A stretch of DNA of 64,000 bases from Lepus europaeus (GCF_033115175.1 NC_084832.1:10405342-10469341); one strand, 5' to 3'; positions 1-12,648 are shown, numbered from the stretch's first letter. Numbers and translations are program-made. Notes: generated by a model not told the origin, from the letters alone.

Positions 1-454
1 TGATAACATACTTTCCATTTACTCTATAATCACAGGATTAATTCTCCACTAAATGTAGTGTTTTAAATTGTTATTAATAGCATTATGCAAGTTGACTTCA
101 AAATCTATAAGAAAAATGAAATACATAAATTTAGAGTTGTCTTTTCAATTCATATAATACTTTTTAACTACATATAAACAAAGCTGTGTTAACACAAGAT
201 GAACTTATTTAGCTTGGAGAACCAATTTTGTAACTGGTATGCTTGTACTTCAAAGGCATGTAATTCTTAGAGAAAAATACCACAACTGGTTTTGCCAATG
301 TAGATAAGACTAGTAAAGGAAAATGATTCTTTGGTAGTCATTTCAATTACTGGAAAACCCTTAGGTATATTTTGAACATCTTAGGTATGCAACAACTTTT
401 TGCTCTGCAAATTTAATGAATTCAATGTAGATTAATCAATTCAGATGGAAATCC
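1..454. other. AT-rich upstream flank, no gene seen
   Basis: This is unique-looking AT-rich sequence with no open frame of note and no repeat that I recognise. It lies about 15 kb upstream of the FGF14 exon. Confidence 0.5.
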
Positions 455-713
455 CTTCTATTCTCTATCCAGCTCCCTGCTGGTGCACCTGGGAAAGCAG
501 CAAAAGCTGGATAAGTGCTTGGGGCCCTGCACCCATGTGGGAGACCTGGAAGAGGCTCCTGGCTTTGGCCTGGCCCAGCCTTGGCCGTTGTGGCCATTTG
601 GGGAGTGGACCAGTGGATGGAAGTTCTCTCTCTCTCTCTTCTCTCTCTCACTCTGCCGCTTTCTCTGTAGTGCTCCCTTTCGAATGAATAAAGTAAATAT
701 TAAAAAGAAAAAA
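455..713 (+). mobile_element. CSINE, 5'-truncated
   Basis: Lagomorph C-repeat SINE on the plus strand. The tRNA-like head is missing. The body is clear: a CAGCTCCCTGCT block, the GGGAGACCTGGAAGAG block, the GTGGCCATTTGGGGAGTG block, a CT-rich run, then an A-rich tail near 700-713. Substitutions from the younger copies suggest an older insertion. Confidence 0.85.
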
Positions 714-1076
714 TTTAGCATTTTGATTGAGATAAATGATGTCTAAAATACATACTGGATTTAAAGAAAGCACAAATGTAAAATCTTTCATTAGCAACTT
801 GATTAGATGTTAAAATGTTTATTTTGAATTTATTGATTGAAATAAAATACATTATTAAAATCCATTTCACCTTGACAATACTTTTTATATAATCCAAGTA
901 AGCCTAATTAGTTATGATCTCTGAGAAACATATATAAAAAGTACCATAAAATTGTAAAATCGTACTTTTAAGTTACATTTATATAAGTATGTTATTGATA
1001 TAAATGCTTTAAAAGTTATATATTTACATGAAAGTTATCAATCTTGATTGTTACTGCAGTGATAATAAAAGGCTTG
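714..1076. other. AT-rich spacer, nothing recognised
   Basis: Very AT-rich spacer with short T- and A-rich runs. No coding or repeat signal could be supported. Confidence 0.5.
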
Positions 1077-1403
1077 AGGGGGTGGTGTTGTGTGTAGTTG
1101 GTAAAGCCTGCAATGCCAGCATCCCTTCTGGGTGCTGGTTTGAGTCCTGGTTGCTCCAGTTTCCATCCAATTCCCTGCTAATGTGCCTGAGAAAGCAGGG
1201 GAGGGTGGCCGAAGTGCTTCAGCGCCCTCCGACCACATGTGATACCCAGGTGATGCTCCTGGCTTTGGGCTGACCCAGTCCTGGTTGTTGTGGCCATCTC
1301 AGGAGTGAACCAGTGGATGGAAGCTCAATCTCTCTCTGACTCTCCATCTCTCTGTAACTCTTTCAAGTAACTAGATTTAAAAAAAATAAATAAAAAATAA
1401 AAA
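1077..1403 (+). mobile_element. CSINE, near full length
   Basis: Full-length C-repeat SINE on the plus strand. It has a diverged tRNA-like head (GGTAAAGCCTGCAATGCCAGC), the body blocks, a TCTCTCTGAC pyrimidine stretch and an AAATAAATAAAA tail. An imperfect target duplication resembling AATAAAAGGCTTGAG is visible at about 1063-1077 and again at 1397-1411. Confidence 0.9.
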
Positions 1404-1509
1404 GACTTGGAGACTCTTAAAAAGTGCTCCTTCCATCACAGGCCCACAAGCCTAGAAGCATGAAATAGTTTAAAAAAAAAAAAAAAAAAAAAAACCTGTG
1501 CATTTTTAA

Positions 1510-1788
1510 AATAAGATTTTTTTGTTTGAGTTACAGATAGGCAGAGGCACTCCCCAAATGGCCTCAATGACCAGAGCTGGGCCTATCTGAAGCCAGGAGC
1601 CAGGAGCTTTTTCCAGGTCTCCCATGCGGGTGCCGGGGTCCAAGGACTTGGGCCATCTCCTACTGCTTTCCCAGGCCATAGCAGAGAGCTAGATCAGAAG
1701 TGGAACAGCCGAATCTCGAACTGGCACCCATATGGGTTGCTGGCACTGCAGGCAGCGGCTTTACCTGCTATACCACAGCAGTGGCCCC
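1510..1788 (-). mobile_element. CSINE, minus orientation
   Basis: C-repeat SINE read on the minus strand. The tail is on the left and the reversed head (CCTGCTATACCACAGCAGTGGCC) is on the right. The duplicated target CTGTGCATTTTT is present on both sides (about 1496-1507 and 1789-1800), marking a clean retrotransposition. A 22-base A run at about 1472-1493 lies just outside the element. Confidence 0.9.
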
Positions 1789-1800
1789 CTGTGCATTTTT

Positions 1801-2294
1801 TAAAATTTTCATAAACATAGTTCTGGTTCTTCTCTAAAATTACAATAAAAATATCTAACAGCTAAAAAAGTCCATGTCCTCCTTTTATTTGCTAAATCAA
1901 CCAATTCCAAGTTACTGAAACGTAGTAAACAAAGTTAAAAACTTTTTCTATACTTGTAAAAAAATTCATTTCACCTTTTTATGTTTTAAAATTTTACCAA
2001 TAAAATTTTAAAATTACATTTTTTTCATGTATTGGTATTGGACAGTACTGATTGATGATTTTTATGACAGGCTTAAAAGTTTGAACCTAATTGATATTCA
2101 GATATCACTGCAGCCAGCCACTGCAGAGTACATTAGTTTCTCCTGTTCATGGAACAGTACCAGAATGGGAAATATTCTGGGCCCAAAAGTCATTCTCAAC
2201 ATATTTCAAAGTCTCCAATTATATAAAGTTTTTTCACTGATCATAGTTGAATTAAGCTAGAGCATTTTCGAGTATAGATGGAAAATCTTTACAT
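1801..2294. other. AT-rich spacer, nothing recognised
   Basis: AT-rich spacer. A 77-codon open stretch here (about 2027-2260) shows no family resemblance and is judged to be chance. Confidence 0.45.
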
Positions 2295-3850
2295 GCTTGG
2301 CCATGAACTAATAGACATATCAGCAACCAGTTGGTCAAAGAAGAAATCACAAGGCAAATTAGAAAATATTTAATTGAATAAAAAATATGTCATTAAAAAC
2401 TATAGAATATAGCCAAAGCAGTCCTTAAAGGAGATTAATGGCTTTAAATGCATATATTACAAAAGTCAAAGGTTAAAAATTAGTAATATAAACCTGTCCC
2501 TCAGGAAGCTGGGAAAATAACCAAATCAAATTCAAAGAAATGCAAGTGGAGATAAAAGACATAATGAAAGTTAAAAGTAGATCAACAAAAGATAAAGTCA
2601 ACAAACCCAAAAATTGGTTTACAAAAAGATTAATAAACCTTTATTCAAAGTGATTTCTTAGAAAGATTAAACAAGTGATATTAGGAGTAAAAGGGGGCAT
2701 CCCTACAGATCCAATATACATTAAAATTTTAAGAGGTGGTTTTAAAAAATTTGCCAAGTCATGTGGATACAATGAAAGATTTCTTGAAAGTCTCAAGCAA
2801 ACTGACATAAGAAGAAATAAAAAAAATTGAAGCATTATATCTGTTAAAGAAATTAAGCCTGTAATTAAAAATTTTCCACAAAGGAATTATAGGTTCAAAT
2901 AACTTTGCTGATATGTTTTTAGAAGAATTCATAAAAGGAAGTACTATTTTTTAATATACAGACTCTTCTAGAGAAAGAAAAAAACACTTATTTTCTAATT
3001 TGTTTAACCCAATACAATATAATTGAAATATGAAGTTACATTAAAAATTAAGAATTTCTGGGGCCGATGTTGTGGCAGGTAAAGCCACCGCCTGAAGTGC
3101 CGGCATCCCACGTGGGCACTGGTTTGGATCCCGGCTGCTCCACTTCCAGTCTAGCTCTCTGCTATGGCCTGGAAAAGCAGAAGAAGATGGCCCAAGTCCT
3201 TGGGCCCCTGCATTCACATGGGAGACCTGGAAGAACCTTCTGGCTCCTGGCTTCGGTTTGGCGTAGCCCCGGCCATTGTGGCCAATTGGGGAGTGAACCA
3301 GCGGATGGAAGACCTCTTTCTCTCTCTCTGCCTCTGCCTCTAACTCTGTCTTTCAAATAAATAAATCTCTTAAAAAAAAAAAGGCCGCTTAAATATAACT
3401 TCAGGAAAGTGCAAAGGCAAGTTGCAGACTGGGAGAAAGTATTTGTGATAAATCTTCCTGAGAGAAGATGCATATCCATATTATAAAGGATTCTCACGCA
3501 ACAATAAGAAAAATATAGACAATCTAATAAAAAGCTAAAAAAAACAAACAAACAAACAAAAAAAAAAAAACAAAAACCTTGAGAAGACAGTTCACCAAAG
3601 AAGATATCCAAATGGTGAGTAAGCATATGAGAAACTGATAACAGTTACTCACCAAGGAAATAAAAGTAAAACCACAATGTTCTAGTACGCTTCAAATTAA
3701 AGAAAGGAAAATGTCAATTTTGGTGAAAGTGTTGAAATTCAAACTCTTGTGTACTACTGGGAGGGGTGTAAATTTTCACCACCGTTTTCAAAAACTGGTG
3801 ATATTTGTTTACAGGTCAGCCAAGCCATATTTTCAGGTTAATCTGGGGAA
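2295..3850 (+). pseudogene. Ancient L1 ORF2 fossil, internally deleted
   Basis: Plus-strand L1 remnant. Conceptual translation near 2595-2640 reads like the L1 ORF2 stretch 'NKPKNWFTKRLIN'. Near 3590-3630 it reads 'RRQFTKEDIQMVSKHM', matching the conserved carboxy-terminal ORF2 block. Many stops and frameshifts interrupt it. Most of the reverse transcriptase between these blocks is missing, so this is a deleted, inactive copy. A CSINE at 3059-3383 was inserted into it later. The outer limits are approximate. Confidence 0.7.
3059..3383 (+). mobile_element. CSINE inside an old L1
   Basis: Full-length plus-strand C-repeat SINE. It has a well-preserved head (GGGGCCGATGTTGTGGCAGG), the body, a CTCTCTCTGCCTCTG stretch and an AAATAAATAAATCTCTTAAAA tail. 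It splits the older L1 fossil and is therefore younger than that L1. Confidence 0.93.
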
Positions 3851-4373
3851 GTGTTCACAAAAACAATTGGATTATGTCTGTCCTCCAACCAGAAATAAAG
3901 ATAGTAACCAGGCCTGGTTTTAGAGATTTGAAGGAGTGAAAAATGCTAACCCTTTGATTTTATTTCTAGTCCCAGTCATTGACATTAGCAATTCCACTGT
4001 GACTTTATATTCTGTATCTCTCCCTCCCCTCAATATAATGTTCTCTAAATTCAGGTCACTTTTATGATTAAGTGACCCTGTATGGCACAACTCTTCTCTA
4101 GTGCCCCTTCCAATTATGGGCTTCCCTGGCGTACAGAAGAAATCTTCCGACATGTCCTTCCCACTCTATTTCATCATCTCCTTCATTCAGTAGCTTCCTG
4201 CAGCATTCACCAAAGTGCTAGGCTAGCTTGCATTCTCCACCTGCTTCCCCAACCCAAGAACTCATAGCTCAAAATAGCAATAGAGTATAAAGGCAGTGAG
4301 ACCACCTGTGAGATGCTGACAGTACTGCTTACTGGACGGAATTATGTGAGTAAAATTGGATAAGAATATGTGT
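3851..4373. other. Unique spacer, nothing recognised
   Basis: Moderate-GC sequence between an L1 fossil and a SINE. No gene, splice-bounded exon or repeat family could be assigned. Confidence 0.45.
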
Positions 4374-4678
4374 GGGCCGGCGCCACGGCTCACTAGGCTA
4401 ATCCTCCGCCTGCGGTGCTGGCACTCCAGGTTCTAGTCCCGGTTGCTCCTCTTCCAGTCCAGCTCTCTGCTGTGGCCTGGGAGTGCAGTGGAGGATGGCC
4501 CAAATGCTTGGGCCCTGCACCCACATGGGAGACCAGGAGGAAGCACCTGGCTCCTGGTTTTGGATCAGCGCAGCACGCTGGCTGTAGCAGCCATTTGAGG
4601 GGGTGAATAAGTGGAAGGAAGACTTTTCTCTGTGTGTCTCTCACTATCTAACTCTGCCTGTCAAAAAAAAAAAAAAAA
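4374..4678 (+). mobile_element. CSINE, young 'GGCTCACTAGGCTAATCC' type
   Basis: C-repeat SINE of the second head type, with GGCCGGCGCCACGGCTCAC followed by TAGGCTAATCCTCCGCC. The tail ends in a pure A run (4663-4679) preceded by TGCCTGTC. The low divergence and long A tail point to a young subfamily. The same type recurs at 22980, 31880, 33938, 43526 and 59445. Confidence 0.93.
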
Positions 4679-4679
4679 A

Positions 4680-6211
4680 GTGTGTAAATTGTCCAACCTA
4701 TTTGATACTTGGTTCCCTCAGTTTTGAAATAGCCTTTCTTTCTATAGTTACTGTGAATGATAGACTCAGATGAATACTTGACAGGCAGCAAACGCTCAAT
4801 ACATTCTAGCTGTTGCTACCTGATATTGTGATGCACACTTGGTGATCAGAGATTAAAGCTGACTTCGCTGTACTAAGTAGTTCTAAGATTTACACTACAA
4901 GGTTTCTGTAGAGCAAGGCTCATGGACTACTATGGATGCTGTGTGGCACAAGTAACCAACCTCCAGATTAAAAATAAGGTAACAATCATAGCCTGCCTTT
5001 AATAATGACTCAGATTTTCCAGATGGTACCTTGAAAATGCTCCTTGGCAGGTCCTTCTGGGACCATGCATGTAATGTCTATTACAACTATCTTGAGCTGA
5101 TCAAACAACAGACATTAGGAAATAGGATGATACTGTGTTTCCTAATGAAAGGGGACCTCTTGTTCTTCCCCTATTTGTGACCCACTGTATAACCTATGTT
5201 CCAAAAATGTACTTACTGTCTGTGTACCACAAAAATGTACTTACATATTAGGCAAACACTTACATGTTAGGCAAACTTATGCAGCCTCTCTGTCTTGATT
5301 TCCTCACTGGTAAAATTGTGATTATGGGGCCCTACCTCATTTGATTGAGGTGAGAATTCTTAGCATAAATCAAGCCCTCACTGAAGCTATCTACCATCAT
5401 CACTGGTGTTAGTGCTATCACCCCATCTTATGGTGGTAACGAACATCTCACCTGCAATGTCCTCTCTGTTAGCTCAATTTCCTACTCTTCTCTGTGTACC
5501 CAGAGTCTTACCCCAAAGACTGCAAACCTGCATTCCCCAGTCCTCTATCTTCTGGGTTGGTGTGGCAATGGGAGCTGGCAGCAGGAGAACAGGGCATGAT
5601 GGGAGGAGAAATGGTTGAAGGTATTTCTTCTCCACATGTTCTGTGATCCTCCACATGGGTCTAGGAAGTGGCTTTTTCTCTTAATCCATATGGCTCCATA
5701 CCACTTGCAAGTCTTCTGTTTGGGGCATTCTGGCTCTCTTTGTAATCTAGTGATGTATGTCCTCTACTTCCCCTTTCAACAGAATGTTTCCTGCTGTTGT
5801 TGATGTCTAGGGGTCCTTGGCATCATCAGTTAGTTTCTCTAACCCTGCTGATATTGCTTTAAGAAGGTGTTAATAAATACATGCTTGTTGGTTAAGTCTT
5901 TCTGGGAGAAACCTCTAAGATCTTTAAAATGCAGGTTGAGTTTAGATGTATCCCTCTCACTTCTCCCTCCTGGTTCAGCCAAGAGTTCATGGAAGATGGG
6001 CCATAATCAATCAATTGTATACTTTACACTGTATTTGGAAACCACCATTCCTTTTGAATTGGAGTCTATGTGCCGTGGTTCAGCCTGTGTGTCTGAACAC
6101 TCCTCTGAAGATCGGTCTCCTTGAGCTCATGGTTCTTTTCTTGGTTCTCCTTGGCCTACAGGCCAAGCATGCAGTACTTTTTATTTTTTGTACCAAGCTT
6201 CCTTTGGATGG
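4680..6211. other. Unique spacer with small internal repeats
   Basis: No gene recognised. A small local duplication (AAAAATGTACTTAC twice, then TTAGGCAAAC twice) is visible at about 5205-5277. Several 60-98-codon frames are open on both strands but have no recognisable motifs and overlap each other. Confidence 0.45.
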
Positions 6212-6364
6212 ACCAATTAGAAAAAAGTCACTGCTTTTCTAGACTGGCCAGAAGCAGCATATCCTCTGGGCTGACCAATTAAAAAAAGGCACTACCTCTG
6301 GCGTACCAATGAGGAAAAGGAAGCCGACTTAGGTAAACCAATTAGACAAAGATGTCTTTTCCTG
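6212..6364 (+). repeat. Degenerate 31-bp minisatellite with CCAAT boxes
   Basis: Five tandem units start at 6212, 6243, 6274, 6305 and 6337, so the spacing is 31, 31, 31 and 32 bases. Four units begin with ACCAAT followed by an A-rich stretch (for example ACCAATTAGAAAAAAG at 6212 and ACCAATTAAAAAAAGG at 6274). The second has decayed to ACTGGCCAGAAGCAG. The units then run into an old SINE on the right. Confidence 0.7.
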
Positions 6365-6592
6365 AAATGCCTACAATGGCCAGGGCTAGGCCAGGCCAAA
6401 GCCAGGGGCCTAGAACTCCATCAGGGTTTCTCAGGTGGGTAGTGGGGATTAAACTACTTGCTACATTATCTGTTGCCTCCCAGGAAGCTGAATCAGAAGT
6501 ATAATGCTCAGGACTTGAATCAACCCTTCAGTATGAAATGTAGGTGTTGAAAGTGAGGGTTTAACTCATTGTGCTACAATTCCTACCATACA
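6365..6592 (-). mobile_element. Old diverged CSINE, minus
   Basis: Minus-strand C-repeat relative. Body blocks are recognisable (AATGGCCAGGGCTAGGCCAG, AAAGCCAGGGGCCTAGAACTC, CAGGAAGCTGAATCAGAAG), as is a head-like TTGTGCTACAATTCCTACC at the right end. It is far more diverged than the other copies, so it is an early insertion. Confidence 0.7.
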
Positions 6593-8295
6593 TTTTTATT
6601 TTAAAAGATCAAATGATAAAATATTCTAATTTACATTAGAATAAGAAAATATATATTGATTAAGGAAGAGTAATTAATATTGAACTTAAAATATGGTTTT
6701 TGTGTCCTTTTATTCCAATTTTATTCAAATTGTAAATTCCTTAAATGCCAACTAAAACATTGGTCTGTTTATGTTTGCTTAATTACTTATGTATAGTTTC
6801 TTATTATATTTAAAAATTCAAACAAAGCTAATGCTAAGCAGTAGTTATGTTGAGCCATTACCCTGTGTGTATGTATTCTAATATTTATTTCAGTCAGAAA
6901 TGTAATAAAACGAAAGTGCATTATTGTCCAGATGCCAATAATGCATTAAACCAAATCAATGTTCAAATACAACATTTTAAACATTTTTCATGCCTTCATA
7001 GACAGCAATTCAATCACAGGCACTTAAGTCTACAATATTGTAAATGTTCATCAAGATGTCGTTGATGTGAAACGGGATTTTTTATGATAATGTCATGTTC
7101 AGAATCTAAATTCATGTGGAATTGAAATATTCAGGATATGGATAATTAAACATGCATACATCTGAGATTATTAGGGTGCTAGGTGAATCAAGTTAACTTT
7201 AATGTGTGCCTCTGGAAACTTACTATCCAGTAGACTTTTATTTTTTTTGGACTATAAACTTTCTTTGAGTCAGCATTTTTCTTCACTTAATTTGTAACCT
7301 AAATGTTAGAATATATATTGTAATTTACAGCTTGATTTTGACAAATTGTTTCATGAATGACACATTTTAACTTTATGATAGGAAATTTTGATTTGTAATT
7401 AAAATCCATACATTTTCTTATGTGAGCTGAATTTTATAAACTCCTTTGTGGAGTAAATATAAAAAAATAAGTCCAACTAAGTCATTTTTCATTCAATTTA
7501 AACTGAACCGTGCTACAGATTTCACATAATTTTCTTCTATTAATGGAAGCCAATGCTGGGGTTCCCAGCAAACATTTACAGAAGGAGATTGTGTCTGTTT
7601 TCATGTGTAAATTGTGTGTGGAAAAACATGTGGATAATGGATTGAAGATCTCACCATCATATCAGAAGTTCAGTTATTAAGTAAACCACCACAGATTCAA
7701 AAGCAAATTCTTTATCAACAAGGTACTACGTACCTGTAATAATGAATCTAGACAGAGAAAGCCATGTGTGTCTCTCTTGGATCACTAGGGCAAACTGAAG
7801 GCATTTGATATTTTTCAGTTCTAGAGTGTCTTAATGTAGGATTAGGAACTTTGAGTTGTTGGAAAGGCTGGGCAGGGACAGTCAGGGAAACTCATACAGG
7901 ATCTCAGCCTGAAACATCCAGATTCGATGATGCTGGGAAGCAGCTGGATTCTCAGGAATCTCAGTCTGCAGGTGCAGGACCATGGTTTTTGGGGATGTGC
8001 CAAGAATCCACCATGAACATCACCTTGACTACCAACTGCCTTCAGAGAACAATGACTTGTCCTTCTTTTCTGCCATTGAAAGCTCTTCTGACTGTTTGTC
8101 AATGGCGAGAGCTAACCTACAACGATATAAAGAGTGATCTGGGAAATTGATTCCTGGCCTCTTAGGTACTTGGACCTGAGCAGGGTGGTGCTGGGTTGAG
8201 CGCAGAGGATTCATCATGCAAAGAGATGTTCTTTTTTCTATTTGGGCATATATACCATCATGTTATTCATATTCCCCAGTTATTGAGGTTTTTTA
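6593..8295. other. Unique AT-rich spacer
   Basis: No recognised gene or repeat. Two overlapping frames of 86-99 codons at about 7842-8150 are open on opposite strands and resemble nothing I know. I treat them as chance. Confidence 0.45.
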
Positions 8296-8331
8296 AATGA
8301 TTTTTTAAATTTACTTGAGAGTTAGAGTTAC

Positions 8332-8381
<50 letters not shown>

Positions 8382-8642
8382 AGGTCTTCTATTTGCTGGT
8401 TCACTCTCCAATTGGCAGCAGTGGCTGGATCTGAGCCAATCAAAAGCCAGGAGCCAGGGGTTTCTTCCAGGTCTCCCACACAGGTGCAGGGGCCCAAGGA
8501 CTTGGGCTGTCTTCCACTGTTTTCCCAGACCATAGCAGAGATCTGTATCCAAAGAGGAACATCTGTGACACCAACTGGTACCCATGTGAGCTGCCGACAA
8601 CACAGGTGGAGGCTTAGCCTATTATGCCACAGCACCGGCCCT
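8296..8642 (-). mobile_element. CSINE with expanded GA microsatellite
   Basis: Minus-strand C-repeat SINE. Its internal pyrimidine stretch has expanded into a pure GA run on the plus strand at 8336-8373. The head (CCTATTATGCCACAGCACCGGCCC) is at the right end. Confidence 0.92.
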
Positions 8643-10377
8643 AAGATTTTATAAACTATTGTCCAGTGTAAATAATATTCTAAGTTTTAGAACATAGAAA
8701 TTTCTTTCCAAATTGAAAAACTTCAGAGGAAGTCTAAACTTACTTACTCAAAAGTTGTCCTATTCAATAGGTATAGAAATGAAGGAACCAGAATCTCTGT
8801 ACAGAAAATGTAGACTTCCCTTTTAGAATACTTCAAGTTTTATGTAACAATGATTTTGAACTGGACCATACTTCCTATAAAAAGGAATAGCAAAAATTGA
8901 GGTTAATGGGGAGAAAGTACAGTGTAGTTTGAAATAGTCTAAGAAATTACCATTCCTGAGGTGGGAATTTTGCCCAAGAATTAAGGCTGTATTTGGGATT
9001 TGTAGCTCCCATCTGCTTCAGACATTGCCAAGGGGGGCAACTTTTCTCTTGCTGGGGGTGTACATGGACCTGGGCCACCTTTTTTTTTTTTTTTTGGTCA
9101 ATCCTTTATGTATGGGCTGAGAGAAAGTTCATGTCGATGAGGAATGAAGCTGCATGGCATGTGGCCAAGAGAAGCTCATATTTCTGAGGACTCAAGGGAA
9201 TTCACCTGCTTTTGCCTGTTTCTCTTGGCAAGTTCCTCACAGTTTTATCAACATACTCTCCAAACACAATAGGAACAAGAGTTTTGAATGTATTATTTCC
9301 TAATATTTAGGTGGTCTTAAAGGTGATAATTCTGCCTCTTCCCTTCTACTTCTGAGTCAAGATGCAATTTTTAAAAATGGCCACATAAATTATAAAGATG
9401 GAAATAAAACTACTCACTGTATTACTGATAAGATTTTTCAGAAGAAAATCTGACCTGTGAGGAAGAATTAGACTCCCAGAATACTTCCCCCACATCTGGA
9501 GTACACAGGGATACCCAGAGCTTGAATTGGGGAGCAGACACACTTACCCTGCACCCTGCCTCCCCCATGCACTCATGGCTTGGCTTGGCTCTCTCCAGAG
9601 GATGAAGATTCTATTGCATGTGGCTTATTTGGGAGGGATGATAGCAAAGGGAAGGGATAGATACAAGGTATGGGAAAGAACCGACTGTGTAGTGGTCAGT
9701 CAAATGCCCCAGTGGGAGGCTGTATCTTAATTGCACAAGAAAACACTGGGGGTGGATGTAAAACACAACCTTCGTCATTATCCCTCCCTAGGAGCAAGGG
9801 AACTGGAGTAGTTAATGATGGAGAAGTGGACCCTTAGAGTGTGAATTCCCAGGCTTTCCTGTGAGTGCTCAGACAGAGGGGTCTTTTGTTTTTTGGAGGA
9901 AAAAAAGTTCCTCGGGGCTCATTGATGGAGATGCTGGCAGCCAGAGGTTGAGTAAAGGACGCTGATACAAAGCATGAAAGGGAAATACATATGTGGGGCA
10001 CTGATGATATTTAATATGCACCCTGTAAACTGTTCAGAGAGAGTTTCGTCTCCAGACCTGCTTTGAGAAGGGCAAGCACTGGGTCTGAGCCTGACCCAAT
10101 ACTTCTGCACAGAGGAAAGGAAGCAGAGGCCTCTGGACAGCTGCTACAGCAGGCAGATCTCCAACACAGAGAAAGAAGGGGCTTGGCCACGTACATCATT
10201 CCTCCTTCACTGAGGAGTTGGGAGATGCAGAGAGGAGGACTGGTTACCTTCCCAGACTGCAGAGGTTTTCTGTGCTATGTAGTTCAGTGTAAGAACAACA
10301 GGGAGAGGAAGAACAGGATATTAACAAGTAGTACAGGAATGTGAAATTTAGAATTATACTTGTACAAACAGCAAAAG
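8643..10377. other. Unique spacer, nothing recognised
   Basis: A mix of AT- and GC-moderate sequence with a 16-base T run at about 9080-9095. No coding exon or repeat family could be supported. Confidence 0.4.
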
Positions 10378-10662
10378 GTTCAATTTATTTGAGAGACCGA
10401 GACAGAACACTCCAATCTGGTGTTTCACTTCCCTAATGCCTGGGAATTAGGAACTCAATCCAGGTCTTACATTTAGGTAGGAGAGACCCAACAACTGAGC
10501 CATGCCATAGTCTCCAAGGATGTGGACGAGCAGGAAGCTGGAATCAGAAGTGAAGCTAAAGTCAGAAGCGGAGCTGGGACTTGAACCCGGGCATCCCAAC
10601 ATGAGATGCATGTGCCCTCAGTGGCATTTTAATCACTATGCCCAACACCTGTACCAGCTTCA
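10378..10662 (-). mobile_element. Old CSINE, minus, rearranged
   Basis: Minus-strand C-repeat. The tail side begins TTTATTTGAGAGACCGAGACAG. The right part keeps GAGCTGGGACTTGAACCCGG, which retains the tRNA B-box-like core, and CACTATGCCCAACACC. The block order is partly duplicated: AAGCTGGAATCAGAAGTGAAG is followed by a second, similar GTCAGAAGCGGAGCTGG. This suggests an internal duplication or two merged copies. Confidence 0.7.
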
Positions 10663-10708
10663 AGTTTTTGAAAGTGGTTTGCAAGGTAATATAGCTAGCT
10701 AGGACCTC

Positions 10709-10765
10709 GAATGATGGTACTTCAAAGTGTTTGTGGAAAGTTGGAATTGAAAGATAATGTGCATC
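10709..10765 (+). repeat. Terminal fragment of a MITE-like element
   Basis: The sequence GGTACTTCAAAGTGTTTGTGGAAAGTTGGAATTGAAAGATAA resembles the left end of the inverted-repeat element at 54796-54924 (GGTGCTTCAAAACGATTGTGGAAAATGGAATTAAAAGGT). Only one end is present, so this is a truncated relict. Confidence 0.5.
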
Positions 10766-12634
10766 TTCCATGGATGTTTGGTCTTCCTTTTGTATCTCTA
10801 GTCCCTCTATGACCAACTCTTCTGATCCTTTTTCTTCTGCCTTTGTTCTCCTTTCATTGGTAAAAATTTTACTGTCATAAGCTCTAAACTACCAATTCAG
10901 TAGGAACTAGGAAAACTGAGAACTGACAGTGGGGTTTTTCCAGATACCGAGGGTAAGCAAGGGTACTTTATAGGAGGCAGTAGCGATGAGAGAAACACTG
11001 AAGTGAATGGAGAGGAGAGTGGACAAGTGTAGACAAATGTAGATAAAGCCACAGGCTCTATGCTACTAATGTACTTTATCCTTTTGCCCACAATGTAGTG
11101 TTTTGTTACAGCAGTAGTAGGGAACTAAGGCTTAAACAAGACAAGTGTTTTCTTGTCACTTATCAGAGGCAGGAGGATAACCCAGCTCTGTCCAAGGTCT
11201 TAGGTTTCTCCTCCTTGTCCTACATAGTTCTCAGTTTATGTTTCTGTCTAAGCTGCTCACATGATTAATTTCCAGCTCACATGAAGGATAAAAGAGAGCA
11301 GTTGGTGGAAAACAACTTCTTTTGAAGTGTGGCGGTAGCCAGCTGGAGGTGTCACTTTTGCTCATGTCCCATTGATCAGTATCTAGTCACATGATTATAT
11401 AAAACTATAATGGGGTTGGGAATTATATTCTCCATATGAGTACCCACATGCCCTTCCAAAGCTGTGGTAGGAGTGGGCTTTTATGACTAAAAGGAGAGTG
11501 AAAGGCAAGAGAACTGGAAATCACAAGGCATGCTATGACAATTTTTAAGGTTTTTGTTGACAACTCTTATGAAAATTCACATGTCTAATATTAAAAATAT
11601 ATATTATTGTGTCATGAAATTTTTGTAATTACTTGTATTTTTAGATTTGTAAACTATGATATAGTGAATAAAAGTGTAATTTTTAAATGAACCTGGTTAT
11701 GAGTACTGGGTCCATTTTTTATGAAAATACAATCTTACAGCTTTTTTTTTTAAACCTGTGCACTATATACTTTACTGTCAATTCTTACAGTTTTATTGAA
11801 GCTTTCCTTATTTTTATTGAAACAAAACTTAAATAATGGTGTAGGACTCAAGTCAGCAAAAATAAATATTTTTGGATTATCCCTGATCATAACGTAAGTT
11901 AGCTCTTGGACCACCTTTGTTATTATTGCATTACTGGTAACTTAGTTCAATTTCATGACTTGGTGTCCAATATGGAGTCTGAAGCAGCTACTTTCACAGA
12001 ATAGATTCTCAGTTTTGGTTTAATGATAGAATCAGGCTACTCAGAGCACATCAGAAACTATGGGTTCTTTGGACCAGAAGTAACCTGAAGTGGTGTTACT
12101 CATCATTTCCAGGCAAAAATAAATGCTTTTATTGTTGTCTGTTTAATTGGAATAATAGTCAGTGTGACGTGAGTAAATAATGATGTATCAGTGAATATAG
12201 AAAAGAAACATATAAATGTCAGAAATCCATATGTTAAAAAGAAGACTTTTTCTTCTTTTAAATTGCTAAGAATATGAGATGTGACTAGCACAGTGTTTGG
12301 CATAACATTCTCACTGAAGAGGAGTCACAGTTAATTACCTTTTATATTGTTCCTTAGTTCACAGGGCAAACTAACAAGTCTCCCATGGATATGGAGCACA
12401 GGAAGCTAGCTTTTTTTGGTAGTCCTTCTTTAATAGGAAACAAACTGACCTTCACAGTGTAGAGCAGAGAGTAAAATTTGGAAATTCAAGAAGATCTAGT
12501 TTGAAAATTCTTTTAATACAAATTGAGCATGTACAAAGATCTATTAATCTCCCTATATTTTACCCTATCTGTGAAGTACCCCAGGGAAATCAGCAAGCTT
12601 TTATAGAAACTTAGAGCCTGGTGATTTTAGGAAA
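10766..12634. other. Unique AT-rich spacer
   Basis: No gene or assignable repeat seen. Contains short A/T runs only. Confidence 0.4.
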
Positions 12635-12648
12635 CCTTGATGTAGAAT

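Noticed and set aside
1510..1788. tRNA gene in SINE heads
   Set aside because: The tRNA-like heads keep a B-box-like core but do not fold as complete tRNAs and are attached to SINE bodies throughout.
7842..8150. Possible small gene on either strand
   Set aside because: Frames are open on both strands but match nothing known, lack splice-site context and have no paralogous signal. There is insufficient support.
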